From contig MGZK01000154.1 of the NCBI GenBank assembly GCA_001802125.1, forward strand, positions 26,162 to 90,161: a DNA stretch of 64,000 nucleotides, written 5' to 3'. A program made the translations under genes and the position numbers. Shown piece after piece: positions 47,511 to 57,284 of the stretch (its first letter is position 1; each line of letters opens with the position of its first letter). The notes under the pieces were generated by a model, which was not told the origin of the DNA, searched no databases, and was given only the letters and a program-made list of their open reading frames with translations. The stretch is from Geobacteraceae bacterium GWC2_55_20. Its GTDB lineage: Bacteria; Desulfobacterota; Desulfuromonadia; Geobacterales; Pseudopelobacteraceae.

Positions 47511-48386
47511 TCAGATGATCTTGTTCAGCGGATACTCGATGATGCCCTCGGCGCCCAGTTTTAAAAGCTCGGGCACGACGCGCCGCACCTCTTTCTCGGA
47601 CAGGATGCTCTCGATCGAGAGCCAGTCGGAGTTGTAGAGATGGGACACGGTCGGGTTCTTCAGGCTGGGCAGCACGCTGGTGATTGCTTCGATCTTGTCG
47701 GCCGGCACATTCATCTTGAGGCCGACCATGCCTTCGGCGGCCAGAGAAGATTTCAGCAGCGTGGCGATCTGCTCGATCTTTTCGCGTTTCCAGGGATCGG
47801 CCCAGGCGGATTTGCTGGCCAGAAGCACCGGCACGGACTCCATCAGCTCGCAGACGATGCGCAGGCCGTTGGCCTTGATGGTCGAACCGGTTTCGGTGAC
47901 TTCGACGATGGCGTCGCACAGCCCGTCAACAACCTTGGCCTCGGTCGCGCCCCAGGAAAACTCTACGTTGACCGGGATATCCCGCTCCGCGAAGTAGCGC
48001 TTGGTAAAGCCGACCAGTTCGGTGGAAATGGTAGCGCCGTGAAGATCCTCCGGTTTTTGCACCTTGGAGTCGGCGTTGACCACCAGCACCCAGCGGGCGG
48101 GGCGGCGTGATACCTTGGAATAGACCATTTCACAGACTTCGACCACATCCGAGTCGTTCTCGCGCACCCAGTCCCGGCCGGCGATGCCTGCGTCGATCGT
48201 TCCGCGCTCGACATATTTGGCCATCTCCTGCGGCCGGATCAATTTGCAGTTCATCTCAACGTCATCGACGCCAGGGAAATAGCTGCGCGACGAGATGCTG
48301 ATCTGCCACCCGGCTTTTTTGAACAGGCCGACGGTTGCATCTTCCAGACTCCCTTTCGGGATACCGAAGTTCAAAAGGTTGCTCAT
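47511..48386 (-). CDS. hisG: ATP phosphoribosyltransferase, long form
   Basis: The first enzyme of histidine synthesis, joining ATP and PRPP. The 291-residue length and a C-terminal ACT-like regulatory part mark the HisG-long type, which is directly feedback-inhibited by histidine and does not need HisZ. Seen: N-terminal [16 protein letters not shown], the [11 protein letters not shown] segment and the phosphate-binding [15 protein letters not shown]. It follows hisI at 26 bp on the minus strand. Confidence 0.94.
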   Translation of the reverse strand: MSNLLNFGIPKGSLEDATVGLFKKAGWQISISSRSYFPGVDDVEMNCKLIRPQEMAKYVERGTIDAGIAGRDWVRENDSDVVEVCEMVYSKVSRRPARWVLVVNADSKVQKPEDLHGATISTELVGFTKRYFAERDIPVNVEFSWGATEAKVVDGLCDAIVEVTETGSTIKANGLRIVCELMESVPVLLASKSAWADPWKREKIEQIATLLKSSLAAEGMVGLKMNVPADKIEAITSVLPSLKNPTVSHLYNSDWLSIESILSEKEVRRVVPELLKLGAEGIIEYPLNKII

Positions 48387-48412
48387 TTACACCCCTCCAA
48401 AAATATGCTGGT

Positions 48413-48790
48413 TTATTTTTTATAGACTTCGTTGGGGTCGAACAGCGGGTTGCTGTGCTCCACCCATTCGCCGTTCTCCCATTTTACATAGAAACAGCTG
48501 CGGTTGCCGGTGTGGCAGGCGGCCGGTCCGTTCTGCCTGACCTTGATGACCACGGTGTCGGCGTCACAGTCGGTCAGGACTTCCATCACGTCCTGGGTGT
48601 TGCCCGACTCCTCGCCTTTCATCCAGTACTTGTTGCGGGTACGGCTGAAAAACCAGGTCTTGCCGTCCTTCAGGGTCAGGTCCAGGGTCTTCTTGTCCAT
48701 GAAGGCCACCATCAGCACTTCGCCGTTCTGGTAGTCCTGGATGACGGCGGGAATCAGCCCGCCCATTTTATCAAAATCAATCTGTATCAT
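48413..48790 (-). CDS. hisI: Phosphoribosyl-AMP cyclohydrolase
   Basis: A 125-residue HisI, the zinc enzyme opening the adenine ring of PR-AMP in histidine synthesis. Seen: VLMVAFMDKKTL, the SRTRNKYWMKGEESGN strand, the metal-binding DCDADT and the cysteine in CHTGNRSCFY. Monofunctional: no HisE domain is fused. First protein gene of the his/prfA run on the minus strand, just past the tRNA terminator. Confidence 0.95.
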   Translation of the reverse strand: MIQIDFDKMGGLIPAVIQDYQNGEVLMVAFMDKKTLDLTLKDGKTWFFSRTRNKYWMKGEESGNTQDVMEVLTDCDADTVVIKVRQNGPAACHTGNRSCFYVKWENGEWVEHSNPLFDPNEVYKK

Positions 48791-48819
48791 ACGTATCCTC
48801 CATGTGGGTTGATAACAAA

Positions 48820-48846
48820 AAACGCCCTGAAAATATCAGGGCGTTT
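48820..48846 (-). terminator. Rho-independent terminator of tRNA-Met
   Basis: Read on the minus strand: AAACGCCCTGA, loop TATTT, TCAGGGCGTTT, then TTTTG. It separates the tRNA transcript from hisI. Confidence 0.85.
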
Positions 48847-48854
48847 CGGGAAGT

Positions 48855-48931
48855 TGGTGGCGGTGCAGGGATTCGAACCCCGGACCTAGCGAATATGAGT
48901 CGCTTGCTCTAGCCAACTGAGCTACACCGCC
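48855..48931 (-). tRNA. tRNA-Met (CAT), elongator type
   Basis: A 77-nt cloverleaf with encoded CCA. Acceptor GGCGGTG/CACCGCC, D-stem GCTC/GAGC, anticodon stem AGCGA/TCGCT with loop CTCATAT (anticodon CAT), and T-arm with TTCGAAT. The CAT anticodon could also be an Ile2 tRNA, but the acceptor and D-arm fit elongator Met. Upstream there is a small palindrome TCAGCATTATGCTGA (48939-48953) and an inverted repeat GTTTGCCG/CGGCAAAC (48975-48993). Confidence 0.92.
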
Positions 48932-49238
48932 GTTTATCTCAGCATTATGCTGAAAAATAAAACATATTTGTCATGTTTGCCGAGCCGGCAAACGTGTCTG
49001 TTTATGCCGAAGGGATCCTAAAAAAACAGATCGACTTTATAGATCGTTTTTTTATCTTTGTCAATAAAAAAGGATTGCGGCTATTGTGGCATGACATGTG
49101 CCGTCCAGTTGCAACGGATCGGATTTGTTCCAGCCGGGCGCATGAGAATGTCACGCACAGATCTTTAGTGGTGTTTGATCCGGTTTTTTGATAGGTTTCG
49201 GATATTGTTTCCGCATGGTAGATAGTTTGGAGGATGGT

Positions 49239-51764
49239 ATGCCGGAAGATGTTCAATGCAGTTACGAACTTCTGAAACAGCGCTGCGACGAGCTGTCCAG
49301 GATCAACAGTAAACTTGAGTCCGAGGTCGGGGAATGCAAAAAGGAGTTGAAGCGATCGAAGGAGACCTGGGAGGAGACTTTCAATTCCGTCAATGACCTG
49401 ATTTATATCCTGGCGGCCGACGGCACGATCGTGCATGCCAACCGCTCGATGCTGGAACGGCTCGGCTTGACGCTGGACAAGATCATCGGCCGCGGCTGTT
49501 TCGAGGTGGTGCTCGGCTCCACTGAACCACCGCCCGAATGCCGCAAGCTACTGTATTTTGATAATAGTGTCTCGCACTCGGTGGATCTCTATATTGAACA
49601 TCTGAAAGGCTATTTCACCGTCACCGGCGCTCCTTTGCTGAATCCGGCGGGAGTGCGGGCCGGTTCCGTGCATGTCTGCCACGATATAACCGAACGCAAG
49701 CTGGCCGAAGACGCTCTGCTGCAGAGTGAACGCAACTACCGGGAGCTGATCGAGCATGCCCGTACCGTCATCCTGAGATGGGATGTGAACGGGGAAGTTA
49801 CCTATATCAACGATTTCGGTGAAAGATGCTTCGGATACAAGCGCGCCGAGCTGTTCGGGCGTCACCTGGTCGGCACGATCGTCCCGGAAACGGATACGGC
49901 CGGCAAGGACTTGCGGCAGATGATAGACAGCATCATCCATTCTCCGGCCGATTATCACGAGAACGAGAATGAAAATGTCACGCGCGACGGGCGGCGGATC
50001 TGGATGCACTGGAGCAACACCGCAGTGTGTGAAAAGAACGGAACCCTGGTGGAAATATTGAGTATCGGCACCGATGTTACCGAACGCAAGGTAGCCGAAC
50101 AGCAGCTCTTCGAGACCCACCAGTATCTGGAGAAGGCGGTGCATCGCTCCAGTGAGCTGGCAGCGGAAGCCGCCCGCGCCAATGCCGCCAAGAGCGAATT
50201 CCTGGCCAACATGAGCCATGAACTCCGTACTCCGATGAACGGGGTGATCGCCATGGCCGGCCTGCTGTCAACCACTCTTTTGACCGGAGAACAGCGCAAC
50301 TACGTCGGTGTTATCCGCAAGAGCGGCAAACACCTGATGACAATCATCAACGATATCCTCGATTATTCCAAGATTGAAGCCCGCCGGATGGGGTTGGAGG
50401 AGGTCTCCTTCAATCTGGCCGAAGTGATGAATGAATTGATGCCGCTCTTGCAGGCTGGCGCCGATGAGAAGGGGCTCCATCTGCACTGCATGATCGATCC
50501 GGATGTGCCGGCCATTGTCAGGGGAGACCCGGCCAGGCTGCGTCAGATACTGCTTAACCTGGCAAGTAACGCGGTGAAATTCACCGAGCAGGGTAATGTT
50601 TCGGTACGGGTAGCGGTTGATTCCAGGGAAGCGCAACAGCTGGTACTGCGCTTTACCGTGAACGATACCGGTATCGGCATAGCCGCGGAACAGCTGCCGC
50701 TGATATTTGATCCATTCACTCAGGCCGACAGTTCGACTACACGGCGTTTCGGAGGCACCGGGCTGGGGCTCTCCATTTCCCGGCAGCTGGTTGAGCTGAT
50801 GGGGGGCGAACTGGATGTTACCAGCCGGGAAGGGGAGGGGTCTGTTTTCAGCTTTACAGCTCGCTTTAAGATGATTCAAACCGGCGAGGTTTCCCTTCTG
50901 GCCGAAGAGCAATTCAATGAGCTGGTCAAGCATTCGGTGGCTTTTTCCGAGCAGCGCGGGAAATACAAAATACTGGTGGTGGAAGACAATCCGATCAACC
51001 AGCGGGTTGCGGGGGCATTGCTGGAAAAGGCCGGATTCAGCTACACCCTGGTCGAGAGCGGCTATGAGGCTCTGCAGCGGCTGGAAAACGAACCCTATGA
51101 TCTGGTGCTGATGGATTGCCAGATGCCCGGTCTTGACGGCTATGAAACCACCTCGCTGATCCGTTCCGCAAATGTTGCGGTAATCCGGAATGATATGCCG
51201 ATTATCGCCATGACCGCCAACGCCCAGGAAGGTGATCGGGAAAAGTGCCTGGAGGCGGGCATGGACGATTATATTGCAAAGCCGATTGAACTTTCACAGT
51301 TGATACCCTTGATTGAAAAATGGCTGCCGCCGGCGGATTTTATCTCAAGCTGTGAGCAGCCCGGGAAGCGGCCGCACATGCACATGCTATCCAGGGCCGA
51401 TGTCGAGACCGGTGAGCTGCCTGTCTTTAATGAAACTGACTATCTGCGCCGAAATCTTGACGACCGCGTCCTGGCTAAGGACGTTCTGAACATCTTCGTC
51501 AGGAGCACACCTGGTTATCTGGCCGTTCTGAAGGAAAACCTGGCCGAGGGCGATTTTGTCGGGGTACGCAAGCAGGCGCATGCCGTCAAGGGAGCCTGTT
51601 CGACGGTCGGAGCCGAGCAGATGTGGGAAACCGCTTTGAGGCTGGAGCAGGCCGGCAAGACGGGAAACCTGGCATCAGCCGGATTGTTGGCAGAACAGTT
51701 GCAAATGGATTACAAGCGGCTGGAGGACGAGCTGAGGGAGAGCGGATGGCTGCAACCGGCTTGA
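49239..51764 (+). CDS. Cytoplasmic hybrid histidine kinase (PAS-PAS-HisKA-REC-HPt)
   Basis: About 841 residues with no TM helix. N-terminal coiled coil, two PAS domains (about 45-165 and 170-295), HisKA with [13 protein letters not shown], an ATPase domain ([25 protein letters not shown]), a receiver ([12 protein letters not shown], phospho-Asp in [12 protein letters not shown]) and a C-terminal HPt with [13 protein letters not shown], making a full internal phosphorelay. I chose ATG 49239 since GGAGG lies 5 nt upstream; the track start at 49188 has none. The next gene is a sigma-54 response regulator, a possible target. Confidence 0.88.
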   Translation: MPEDVQCSYELLKQRCDELSRINSKLESEVGECKKELKRSKETWEETFNSVNDLIYILAADGTIVHANRSMLERLGLTLDKIIGRGCFEVVLGSTEPPPECRKLLYFDNSVSHSVDLYIEHLKGYFTVTGAPLLNPAGVRAGSVHVCHDITERKLAEDALLQSERNYRELIEHARTVILRWDVNGEVTYINDFGERCFGYKRAELFGRHLVGTIVPETDTAGKDLRQMIDSIIHSPADYHENENENVTRDGRRIWMHWSNTAVCEKNGTLVEILSIGTDVTERKVAEQQLFETHQYLEKAVHRSSELAAEAARANAAKSEFLANMSHELRTPMNGVIAMAGLLSTTLLTGEQRNYVGVIRKSGKHLMTIINDILDYSKIEARRMGLEEVSFNLAEVMNELMPLLQAGADEKGLHLHCMIDPDVPAIVRGDPARLRQILLNLASNAVKFTEQGNVSVRVAVDSREAQQLVLRFTVNDTGIGIAAEQLPLIFDPFTQADSSTTRRFGGTGLGLSISRQLVELMGGELDVTSREGEGSVFSFTARFKMIQTGEVSLLAEEQFNELVKHSVAFSEQRGKYKILVVEDNPINQRVAGALLEKAGFSYTLVESGYEALQRLENEPYDLVLMDCQMPGLDGYETTSLIRSANVAVIRNDMPIIAMTANAQEGDREKCLEAGMDDYIAKPIELSQLIPLIEKWLPPADFISSCEQPGKRPHMHMLSRADVETGELPVFNETDYLRRNLDDRVLAKDVLNIFVRSTPGYLAVLKENLAEGDFVGVRKQAHAVKGACSTVGAEQMWETALRLEQAGKTGNLASAGLLAEQLQMDYKRLEDELRESGWLQPA

Positions 51765-51838
51765 ACGCGGCCAAATGCTGTACAATCGAGATGCCGAAGC
51801 ATCGATAATATTCCGGCCTGAGTCGCCTGGGGGTTTAA

Positions 51839-53284
51839 ATGTCGCAGATGAAAAAGCACGAATCGGGGCATTCAATACTGATCGTCGATGACGACGCAGA
51901 GTTTCTTGACGGCACTCGCCGTGCTCTTCTTTCCAACGGTATCGCCAATGTCACCTCGTTGCAGGATAGCTCCCAGGCGCTGCATGCTCTTGCCACCGGC
52001 GCCCATAACGTGCTGTTGCTGGACTGGGTCATGCCGGACCCGTCCGGCGCCGACCTGCTTCCGGAAATAGTGCGCCTGTATCCCAACATACCGGTGATTA
52101 TCATGACCGGAGTACGCGATCTCGAAAACGTGGTCAGTTGCATCAAGCAGGGCGCATACGATTACATTACCAAGCCGATTGATACGACCCGGCTGGTATA
52201 TATCGTTCAGAATGCCGTTAAAAGCAACGAGCTGATCGTCAGGAACCGCAAGCTCACCGGGTTTCTGCTGGGCGAGCCGCTTTCAAGCCCCGAAAGTTTC
52301 AGCGAGATCATCACCTGCAGCGAGAGGATGTTGTCCATTTTCAAGGTGATCGAGACCCTGGCGAACTCGCGCCAGCCGGTATTGATCAACGGCGAAACCG
52401 GGGTCGGGAAGGAGCTGATCGCCAAGGCGATCCATCGTTGCAGCGGGCTTAAAGGGCGGATGATAACGGTCAACGCCGCGGGGCTGGACGATACCATGCT
52501 GGCTGACACATTGTTCGGGCACAAAAAAGGCGCCTATACCGGCGCCAGCGAAAGCCGGGACGGCCTGATCGAGCAGGCCAAGGGCGGCACACTGTTTCTG
52601 GATGAGATCGGCGATCTCAGCAACGCTTCACAGATCAAGCTGCTGAGGCTTTTGCAGCAGAACGAATATTACCGCCTCGGCTCCGATGTGCTCCACAAAA
52701 GCGACGCCCGGATCATTGCCGCCTCCAATGCAAACTTCCCGGCGCTGCTCGCTTCCGGGGTGTTCAGGAGTGATCTCTACTACCGGATCAGCGCCCACTC
52801 GCTGCAGATTCCGCCATTGAGGGAGCGGCGTGAGGACATACTGCTGCTGGTCGAGCATACGATCAAGGAAGTCGCGGAATCGATGCAGCGGATGCCGCCG
52901 CAACTGCCGATGAAACTGCGCAAGGCGCTGTTTTCCTATGATTTCCCCGGGAATGTACGGGAACTGCTCAACATGGTCCACAATGCCGTTACCTATAATC
53001 GCACCGAGACGCTGACGCCGGATGATTTTCCGGACCTTGCTCCCGGTACCGCGGCCTGTTTAAAGATCGTTCGTAAAATCGGAAACAATCAGTTTGCCCT
53101 GAATGGTTTCTTCCACGATTTTCCCACTGTTGATGAAGTTCTGGCCCTGCTGGTGGAGGAAGCGATCAACCTGTCCAACGGCAACAGGACTGTGGCTGCC
53201 AAAATGCTGGGGGTAAGCCGCCCGACGCTGAAGAAAAGGCTGGAATTGGCAGCTGAAAAGCGTTTCGAAGATGATCCGGAATAG
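51839..53284 (+). CDS. Sigma-54-dependent response regulator (NtrC type)
   Basis: 481 residues: a receiver (ILIVDDDAEFLDG; phospho-Asp in LLLDWVMPD; KPID switch lysine), an AAA+ sigma-54 activator domain (GETGVGKELIAK, HKKGAYTGA for sigma-54 contact, GTLFLDEIGDLS, RSDLYYRI) and a Fis-type HTH at the end (NRTVAAKMLGVSRPTLKKRL). It should activate sigma-54 promoters when phosphorylated. It lies between two kinases and converges on the second, with 22 nt between stops; either could be its partner. Confidence 0.92.
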   Translation: MSQMKKHESGHSILIVDDDAEFLDGTRRALLSNGIANVTSLQDSSQALHALATGAHNVLLLDWVMPDPSGADLLPEIVRLYPNIPVIIMTGVRDLENVVSCIKQGAYDYITKPIDTTRLVYIVQNAVKSNELIVRNRKLTGFLLGEPLSSPESFSEIITCSERMLSIFKVIETLANSRQPVLINGETGVGKELIAKAIHRCSGLKGRMITVNAAGLDDTMLADTLFGHKKGAYTGASESRDGLIEQAKGGTLFLDEIGDLSNASQIKLLRLLQQNEYYRLGSDVLHKSDARIIAASNANFPALLASGVFRSDLYYRISAHSLQIPPLRERREDILLLVEHTIKEVAESMQRMPPQLPMKLRKALFSYDFPGNVRELLNMVHNAVTYNRTETLTPDDFPDLAPGTAACLKIVRKIGNNQFALNGFFHDFPTVDEVLALLVEEAINLSNGNRTVAAKMLGVSRPTLKKRLELAAEKRFEDDPE

Positions 53285-53306
53285 CGGGGGGTGAAGGAAA
53301 CGCCGT

Positions 53307-54890
53307 TTATGCGGGATCTTCGGGATTCAGCGGGAGATGCACGGTAGCCACGGTGCCGGCGCCCTGCTCGGAGTCGATCGACAGGCGTCCCTTGTGTTCT
53401 GATACGATAAATTTGGAAATGTAGAGGCCGAGTCCGCTGCCACCCTTGTCAATCCTGGTGGAAAAAAACGCCTCGAAAAGATGTTTTCTGACCGTGGGTG
53501 AAATGCCCTCCCCCTGGTCGGTCACGATTATCAGCACCTCGTTTGTTTCGTAGAAATGCTCGGTGCGCACCGTAACCATTCCCTTGTTGTTCGGCATCGC
53601 CTGCATCGCATTCAGGAGCAGGTTTACCACCACCTGTTCCAGCTGGTGCTGGTTCCCGGTTATTTCAGGCAGGCTGGGCGCCAGGGTCGGTGTGATGGAA
53701 ATCTCGCCCTGGCGGCCATAGGCGCGGATGATCGTGAGCGCCTCCTCGACAACACGGTTTACCGAGACCCCGGGGCTAAGCTCGTTGCGTTCTCCCAAGT
53801 TATAGGCGCGCAGGTCCTGTATCACCCGCTCGACCCGCTCGGCGTTGTTGAGGATGGCCTCGTTGGCTCCCTTGATCTCTCCCTTGGCCACACCGAATGG
53901 CAAGCCTCCCAGGGTGAAGTCCCCCTCCTCTTTGGTCACCTGCTCCAATATCGGCAACGCATCCTTCCAGGAACCGGCCAGATGCTGCGCCGCCAGCTTG
54001 ATCACGCCGTTGGGGGTGTTGATGTTGTGGGCAATGCTGGAAATCAGCAGACCGAGGGATGTCATGCGGTTGGTCTGGATCAGCTTGGCCATGATCTTCC
54101 GGCGTTCTTCCTGCACCTCCATCCGCATCGCCCTGACCAGTTCCTCCTGCAGGTTGCGATTTTCAATCTCGCGCTCTTCCAGAGCCGCAGCCAGCCGGTT
54201 GACAGCCAGTGCTGCCCGTCCGGCCTCGTCGTCCTTGTCGATAATGATCTTCGCTGAAAAATCCCCCCCCATCATGCTGTTTAGCCCCTCGGTGAGGGTA
54301 TTGAAGGATCGTGTGACCCGTTTCAGCACCGGGTAACAGCCGGCCACCACCGCAATCCAGAACAGCAGCGCTATGCCGCCGGTTTTGAAAATGGCGGAGC
54401 GGATCGCTTCCGCGCGGTCACCGGTATCGATGGAAACCGTTACGGATCCCAGCAGAACCGGCGATGGGCGCGAAGCTCCGCTCAATGCGGCTTCGACGGT
54501 CGGACTGGCGCTGTCGGTCGTAACCCGCGTGGTTGATGAGACATGGCTTGTTCCGGGGGGTACGGCCGGAGATGTTAAATCCACCAGCGTCCTGGTATTG
54601 CTGCTGGTGATGAGTATTCGCGCCACTTTAGGTGTCGAGAGGATCTCGTGCGCGCGGCGGTCCAGTTCCGGCACGTTTTCCGAGTAGAGCGGCAGCGTAA
54701 TGCTTCTAGCCAGCAGCGAGGCCAGCAGCCGGGCTTTTTCGAGGGAACGCTCCTGGTAGTTGCGGATTTCACCCGTGATGATCAGTAACACGAAAGCGGC
54801 GAAGATGACGCCGGTGAATAGCGTGAAGATCAGGAACAGCCTGCTGCGGAAACTGGTCAGGAATCGTCTGTAGCGGTTTGGGGAGTTCAT
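53307..54890 (-). CDS. Membrane sensor histidine kinase
   Basis: 527 residues. The first TM is at about 18-40, followed by a periplasmic domain of about 130 residues and a second TM near 170-190. Then HAMP, a coiled coil, a HisKA of the SIAHNINTPNGV variety and an ATPase domain (NLLLNAMQAM, DQGEGISPT, GGSGLGLYISKF). No receiver domain. The SIAHNINTP-type kinases often pair with NtrC-like regulators, and the gene converges on exactly such a regulator, so the two are a plausible pair. Signal unknown. Confidence 0.88.
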   Translation of the reverse strand: MNSPNRYRRFLTSFRSRLFLIFTLFTGVIFAAFVLLIITGEIRNYQERSLEKARLLASLLARSITLPLYSENVPELDRRAHEILSTPKVARILITSSNTRTLVDLTSPAVPPGTSHVSSTTRVTTDSASPTVEAALSGASRPSPVLLGSVTVSIDTGDRAEAIRSAIFKTGGIALLFWIAVVAGCYPVLKRVTRSFNTLTEGLNSMMGGDFSAKIIIDKDDEAGRAALAVNRLAAALEEREIENRNLQEELVRAMRMEVQEERRKIMAKLIQTNRMTSLGLLISSIAHNINTPNGVIKLAAQHLAGSWKDALPILEQVTKEEGDFTLGGLPFGVAKGEIKGANEAILNNAERVERVIQDLRAYNLGERNELSPGVSVNRVVEEALTIIRAYGRQGEISITPTLAPSLPEITGNQHQLEQVVVNLLLNAMQAMPNNKGMVTVRTEHFYETNEVLIIVTDQGEGISPTVRKHLFEAFFSTRIDKGGSGLGLYISKFIVSEHKGRLSIDSEQGAGTVATVHLPLNPEDPA

Positions 54891-55116
54891 TCCGGAATCC
54901 TGCCGCCGGGCATGATCAGGAAAAGAAGGCTATGTGGAAGGATTCGGGCATACATGTTGCGTACTGATAGCATGTTCCGTGCCGTCTTGTCCACAGCGTC
55001 ATGAACGGTCCGGATCATTCCCGCGGTATTGCCGGGCATGTTCCATTTAATTAATATTGTTGCGTAATGCCGGGAGGGCCGGCCGGTTCCCCGGTGTTTA
55101 TCGCGAGAGGTAGGGT

Positions 55117-56376
55117 ATGGATTTATCTGGTTTCATAAAAATTTACCACGGTTCCGGTGAAAATGACCTGTTTCTGATCTATTCCACGTTGCGGGGAACG
55201 CTGCTGCAGGTCTCGCGCAGCGTGGCCGATGCCTTGCAGGGTGGTGGCCTTAAAGGACCGGAACAGGAGATAATGGTCTGGCTCGGCATTCTGGTGCCTG
55301 ACGCTGAGACCGAGAAAAGGCAAGTGGCCGGGTATTTTGACTGGGCCAATGCCAATGCGCGCCGGTTCACGGCGCTGGTGACCCTCAATCAGGACTGCAA
55401 CCCGGTCGGCCCAGGTGGCCATGGGAATCGTCCTTGCGCAATAGAACATATGAGCGAAGCGACCGCCGGCCTGCTGGTGGAAAAAATCCTGAAAAAGCCG
55501 ATGGCGGCCGGCCGGGAAGTGCTGCTGGAGTTCCGCGGTGTCGAGGCGTTGCTCTCGCTCCCGCTGATCCGGAGGATTGCCGGGCCCCTGCGCGAAGCCG
55601 CCGTTGCGAACGGAACGGAGTTCTCCTTCGACCTGGTGACCGGCGGCCGGCTGCTAACCCGTGATGTGGTCGAGGATCTGCTGCCGCTGGGGCTGGCGGG
55701 AGCCAGGGTCAACATCGACGTTCCCGCCGGCTGTGGGGATTATGGCGTTGTCCTGAATAATATCAGGCAGGTCTGCGATCTGCTCAAGATCCGGGTCATG
55801 GGGCGCTTCACCCGCGAAAACCACCGCCGTGTCCCTGAACTGCTGGATCTGCTGGAACAGGGCGGGATCACGCCGGACATGATCCAGATGGTACAGTTCT
55901 CGCCGCTGGTCCCCGGTGACGAGACCGCCGGGACGGGTGCTTTCCCGTCCGGGTGCGCCTGCGGCGGTGAACCGTGGCAGACGGAAGCCTCGCTGCAACT
56001 GCGCGGGGAAATCCTCGGAAGGGGCTGGAGTACCCCCAAGCCGAAGCTGGCCGACTGCATGGTGGAGCTTGAAAACGATCTGGTGGTGGACCGGGACGGG
56101 TCGCTCTACAAATGCCCGGCCTTCATGGGCAGGGACGACATGAAAATCGGCAGCCTGACAGGCGGCATCGAGGATTACCGCAAATCCCACAACCTGGGTG
56201 TCTGGAAGAACGGGACATGCCTCGAATGCCCCTATCTGCCGCTCTGCTTCGGCGGCTGCCGGTTCATGCAATACCAGCGCAGCGGCGCGATAGACGTCGT
56301 CGATTGCCGCAAGGAATACTTTGACGCGGTGCTGGAGCGGATTGTCAGGCAGGACATCGAGTTCAGGCGCAAATAG
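55117..56376 (+). CDS. Geopeptide-maturase-like radical SAM homologue lacking cluster cysteines
   Basis: A 419-residue protein whose overall layout (IKIY start, helical N-domain, barrel with LLTRDVVEDLLPLGL, SPASM tail) matches putative geopeptide radical SAM maturases of Geobacter-like bacteria. The radical SAM CX3CX2C should lie at residues 94/98/101. Here Cys94 is kept (LNQDCNPVGPGG) but 98 and 101 are both Gly (GGC codons). The SAM-binding GGE motif is altered too (RGVEA). The SPASM cysteines remain (YKCPAF, CLECPYLPLCFGGC, DC). The frame is intact, so this is a pseudoenzyme or a recently inactivated gene. No precursor peptide gene was seen in the 226 bp upstream. GAGAGGTAGGGT ribosome site. 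Confidence 0.75.
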   Translation: MDLSGFIKIYHGSGENDLFLIYSTLRGTLLQVSRSVADALQGGGLKGPEQEIMVWLGILVPDAETEKRQVAGYFDWANANARRFTALVTLNQDCNPVGPGGHGNRPCAIEHMSEATAGLLVEKILKKPMAAGREVLLEFRGVEALLSLPLIRRIAGPLREAAVANGTEFSFDLVTGGRLLTRDVVEDLLPLGLAGARVNIDVPAGCGDYGVVLNNIRQVCDLLKIRVMGRFTRENHRRVPELLDLLEQGGITPDMIQMVQFSPLVPGDETAGTGAFPSGCACGGEPWQTEASLQLRGEILGRGWSTPKPKLADCMVELENDLVVDRDGSLYKCPAFMGRDDMKIGSLTGGIEDYRKSHNLGVWKNGTCLECPYLPLCFGGCRFMQYQRSGAIDVVDCRKEYFDAVLERIVRQDIEFRRK

Positions 56377-56453
56377 ATTGCGCGCATGAAACAGGGGGGG
56401 GTGCAGGTTTTTTTACACTTTTTTAACCGGCTGAAATCATTGGTGAAATCCGA

Positions 56454-56490
56454 CTTTTTTCAAAAAGTGTAAAGAAACTTTCCAACTCTT
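56454..56490 (+). repeat. 37-bp direct repeat, unit 1
   Basis: It reads CTTTTTTCAAAAAGTGTAAA and onward to CTTTCCA. It matches the unit at 56522 at about 30 of 37 positions, 68 bp away. The core AAAGTGTAAAGAAACTTT is near-palindromic, which would suit a regulator site. Confidence 0.55.
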
Positions 56491-56521
56491 AAAAGCATTG
56501 TAATATCAAGGCGTTACGCTG

Positions 56522-56558
56522 CTTTTTTCAAAAGTTGTAAAGATTCTTTCCACTTTTT
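56522..56558 (+). repeat. 37-bp direct repeat, unit 2
   Basis: The partner of the unit at 56454; core AAAGTTGTAAAGATTCTTT. The changes between units fall on both half-sites, leaving the AAAG...CTTT ends conserved. Confidence 0.55.
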
Positions 56559-56673
56559 TTTCCCGGAACAGGCTCCCCAGTTCACCAAGCATCCGGATTT
56601 TTATCCTCAAGATCCTCATCCGCAAAATTTTGATCGCCCCGACACATTAGCCTCCCGCAATGTTGCGCCAAAT

Positions 56674-56691
56674 GTAGGCGCCTCCAGGCGA
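56674..56691. repeat. Small hairpin repeat GTAGGCGC..GGCGA
   Basis: GTAGGCGCCTCCAGGCGA folds as CGCCT/AGGCG. The same unit with compensated stem bases (GTAGGCGCTTCTAAGCGA) lies at 58134-58151, inserted within MITE copy B. Confidence 0.5.
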
Positions 56692-56977
56692 CGACTCAAC
56701 GAAATTCAGGTGTATCAAAAACCAGACATCATCCACTCCGGTGAATGATACATCCTGGACAACATTCCGATATTATTCGGCGTTTGTTGCGTGAGACCGT
56801 TTTTCCAAGATGGAATTACAGTTGGATTCCCCGCGTTTCGTACAGAAGCACCTGATTTCTCCCTTCCCCCCGAACGTCTCCGCCCGAGTGAATATCTGCA
56901 TCTCTCGCTGAAAAGGCGAGGTTTGGCACTATCTGTGTAATCACTCGTCCAGTACTTCGAAAGGAAGGATACGGAAC

Positions 56978-57250
56978 ATGGAATGCAAAACAAATTCATT
57001 CGCGGGCGAACTGATTACTGCGCCCTGGTGGGTTATCGCCGCAGTCTGTGTGATCGGCAACCTGCTCATCTGGCTGGTAATCCCGGAATACATCGAGGTC
57101 AGCAGGCTGAGCGGAAACATCGATGGCGAACTGATCGGCAGATACGCTGCTGCCCAATCGACGGTTTCAAAGATATTCAATCTCGCGATGGTGGTTTTCT
57201 ACATCTTTTCCCGCTTTAACAATCTATTGCTGCATAAACAAGTGAACTAG
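56978..57250 (+). CDS. Small two-helix membrane protein
   Basis: 90 residues, unrecognised. Two hydrophobic helices (about 16-36, WVIAAVCVIGNLLIWLV, and about 65-80, FNLAMVVFYIFSRF) flank an acidic loop. The ribosome site GGAAGGA is good. It ends 34 bp before the Mrr-like membrane protein, so the two may act together at the membrane. Confidence 0.65.
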   Translation: MECKTNSFAGELITAPWWVIAAVCVIGNLLIWLVIPEYIEVSRLSGNIDGELIGRYAAAQSTVSKIFNLAMVVFYIFSRFNNLLLHKQVN

Positions 57251-57284
57251 CCCGATGGGGCTGGTCACGGTAGGGGGGACAGGA

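Larger units (their letters stand above)
56377..56977. other. Intergenic region with direct repeats, no gene seen
   Basis: About 600 bp without a convincing ORF. It holds two 37-bp direct repeats (listed separately), a T-rich run at 56406-56423 and a small hairpin at 56674. It ends in the GGAAGGA ribosome site of the small membrane protein. Confidence 0.5.

Noticed and set aside
48335-48889. 184-residue plus-strand ORF opposite hisI
   Set aside because: Shadow running through hisI, the terminator and into the tRNA; not plausible as a gene.
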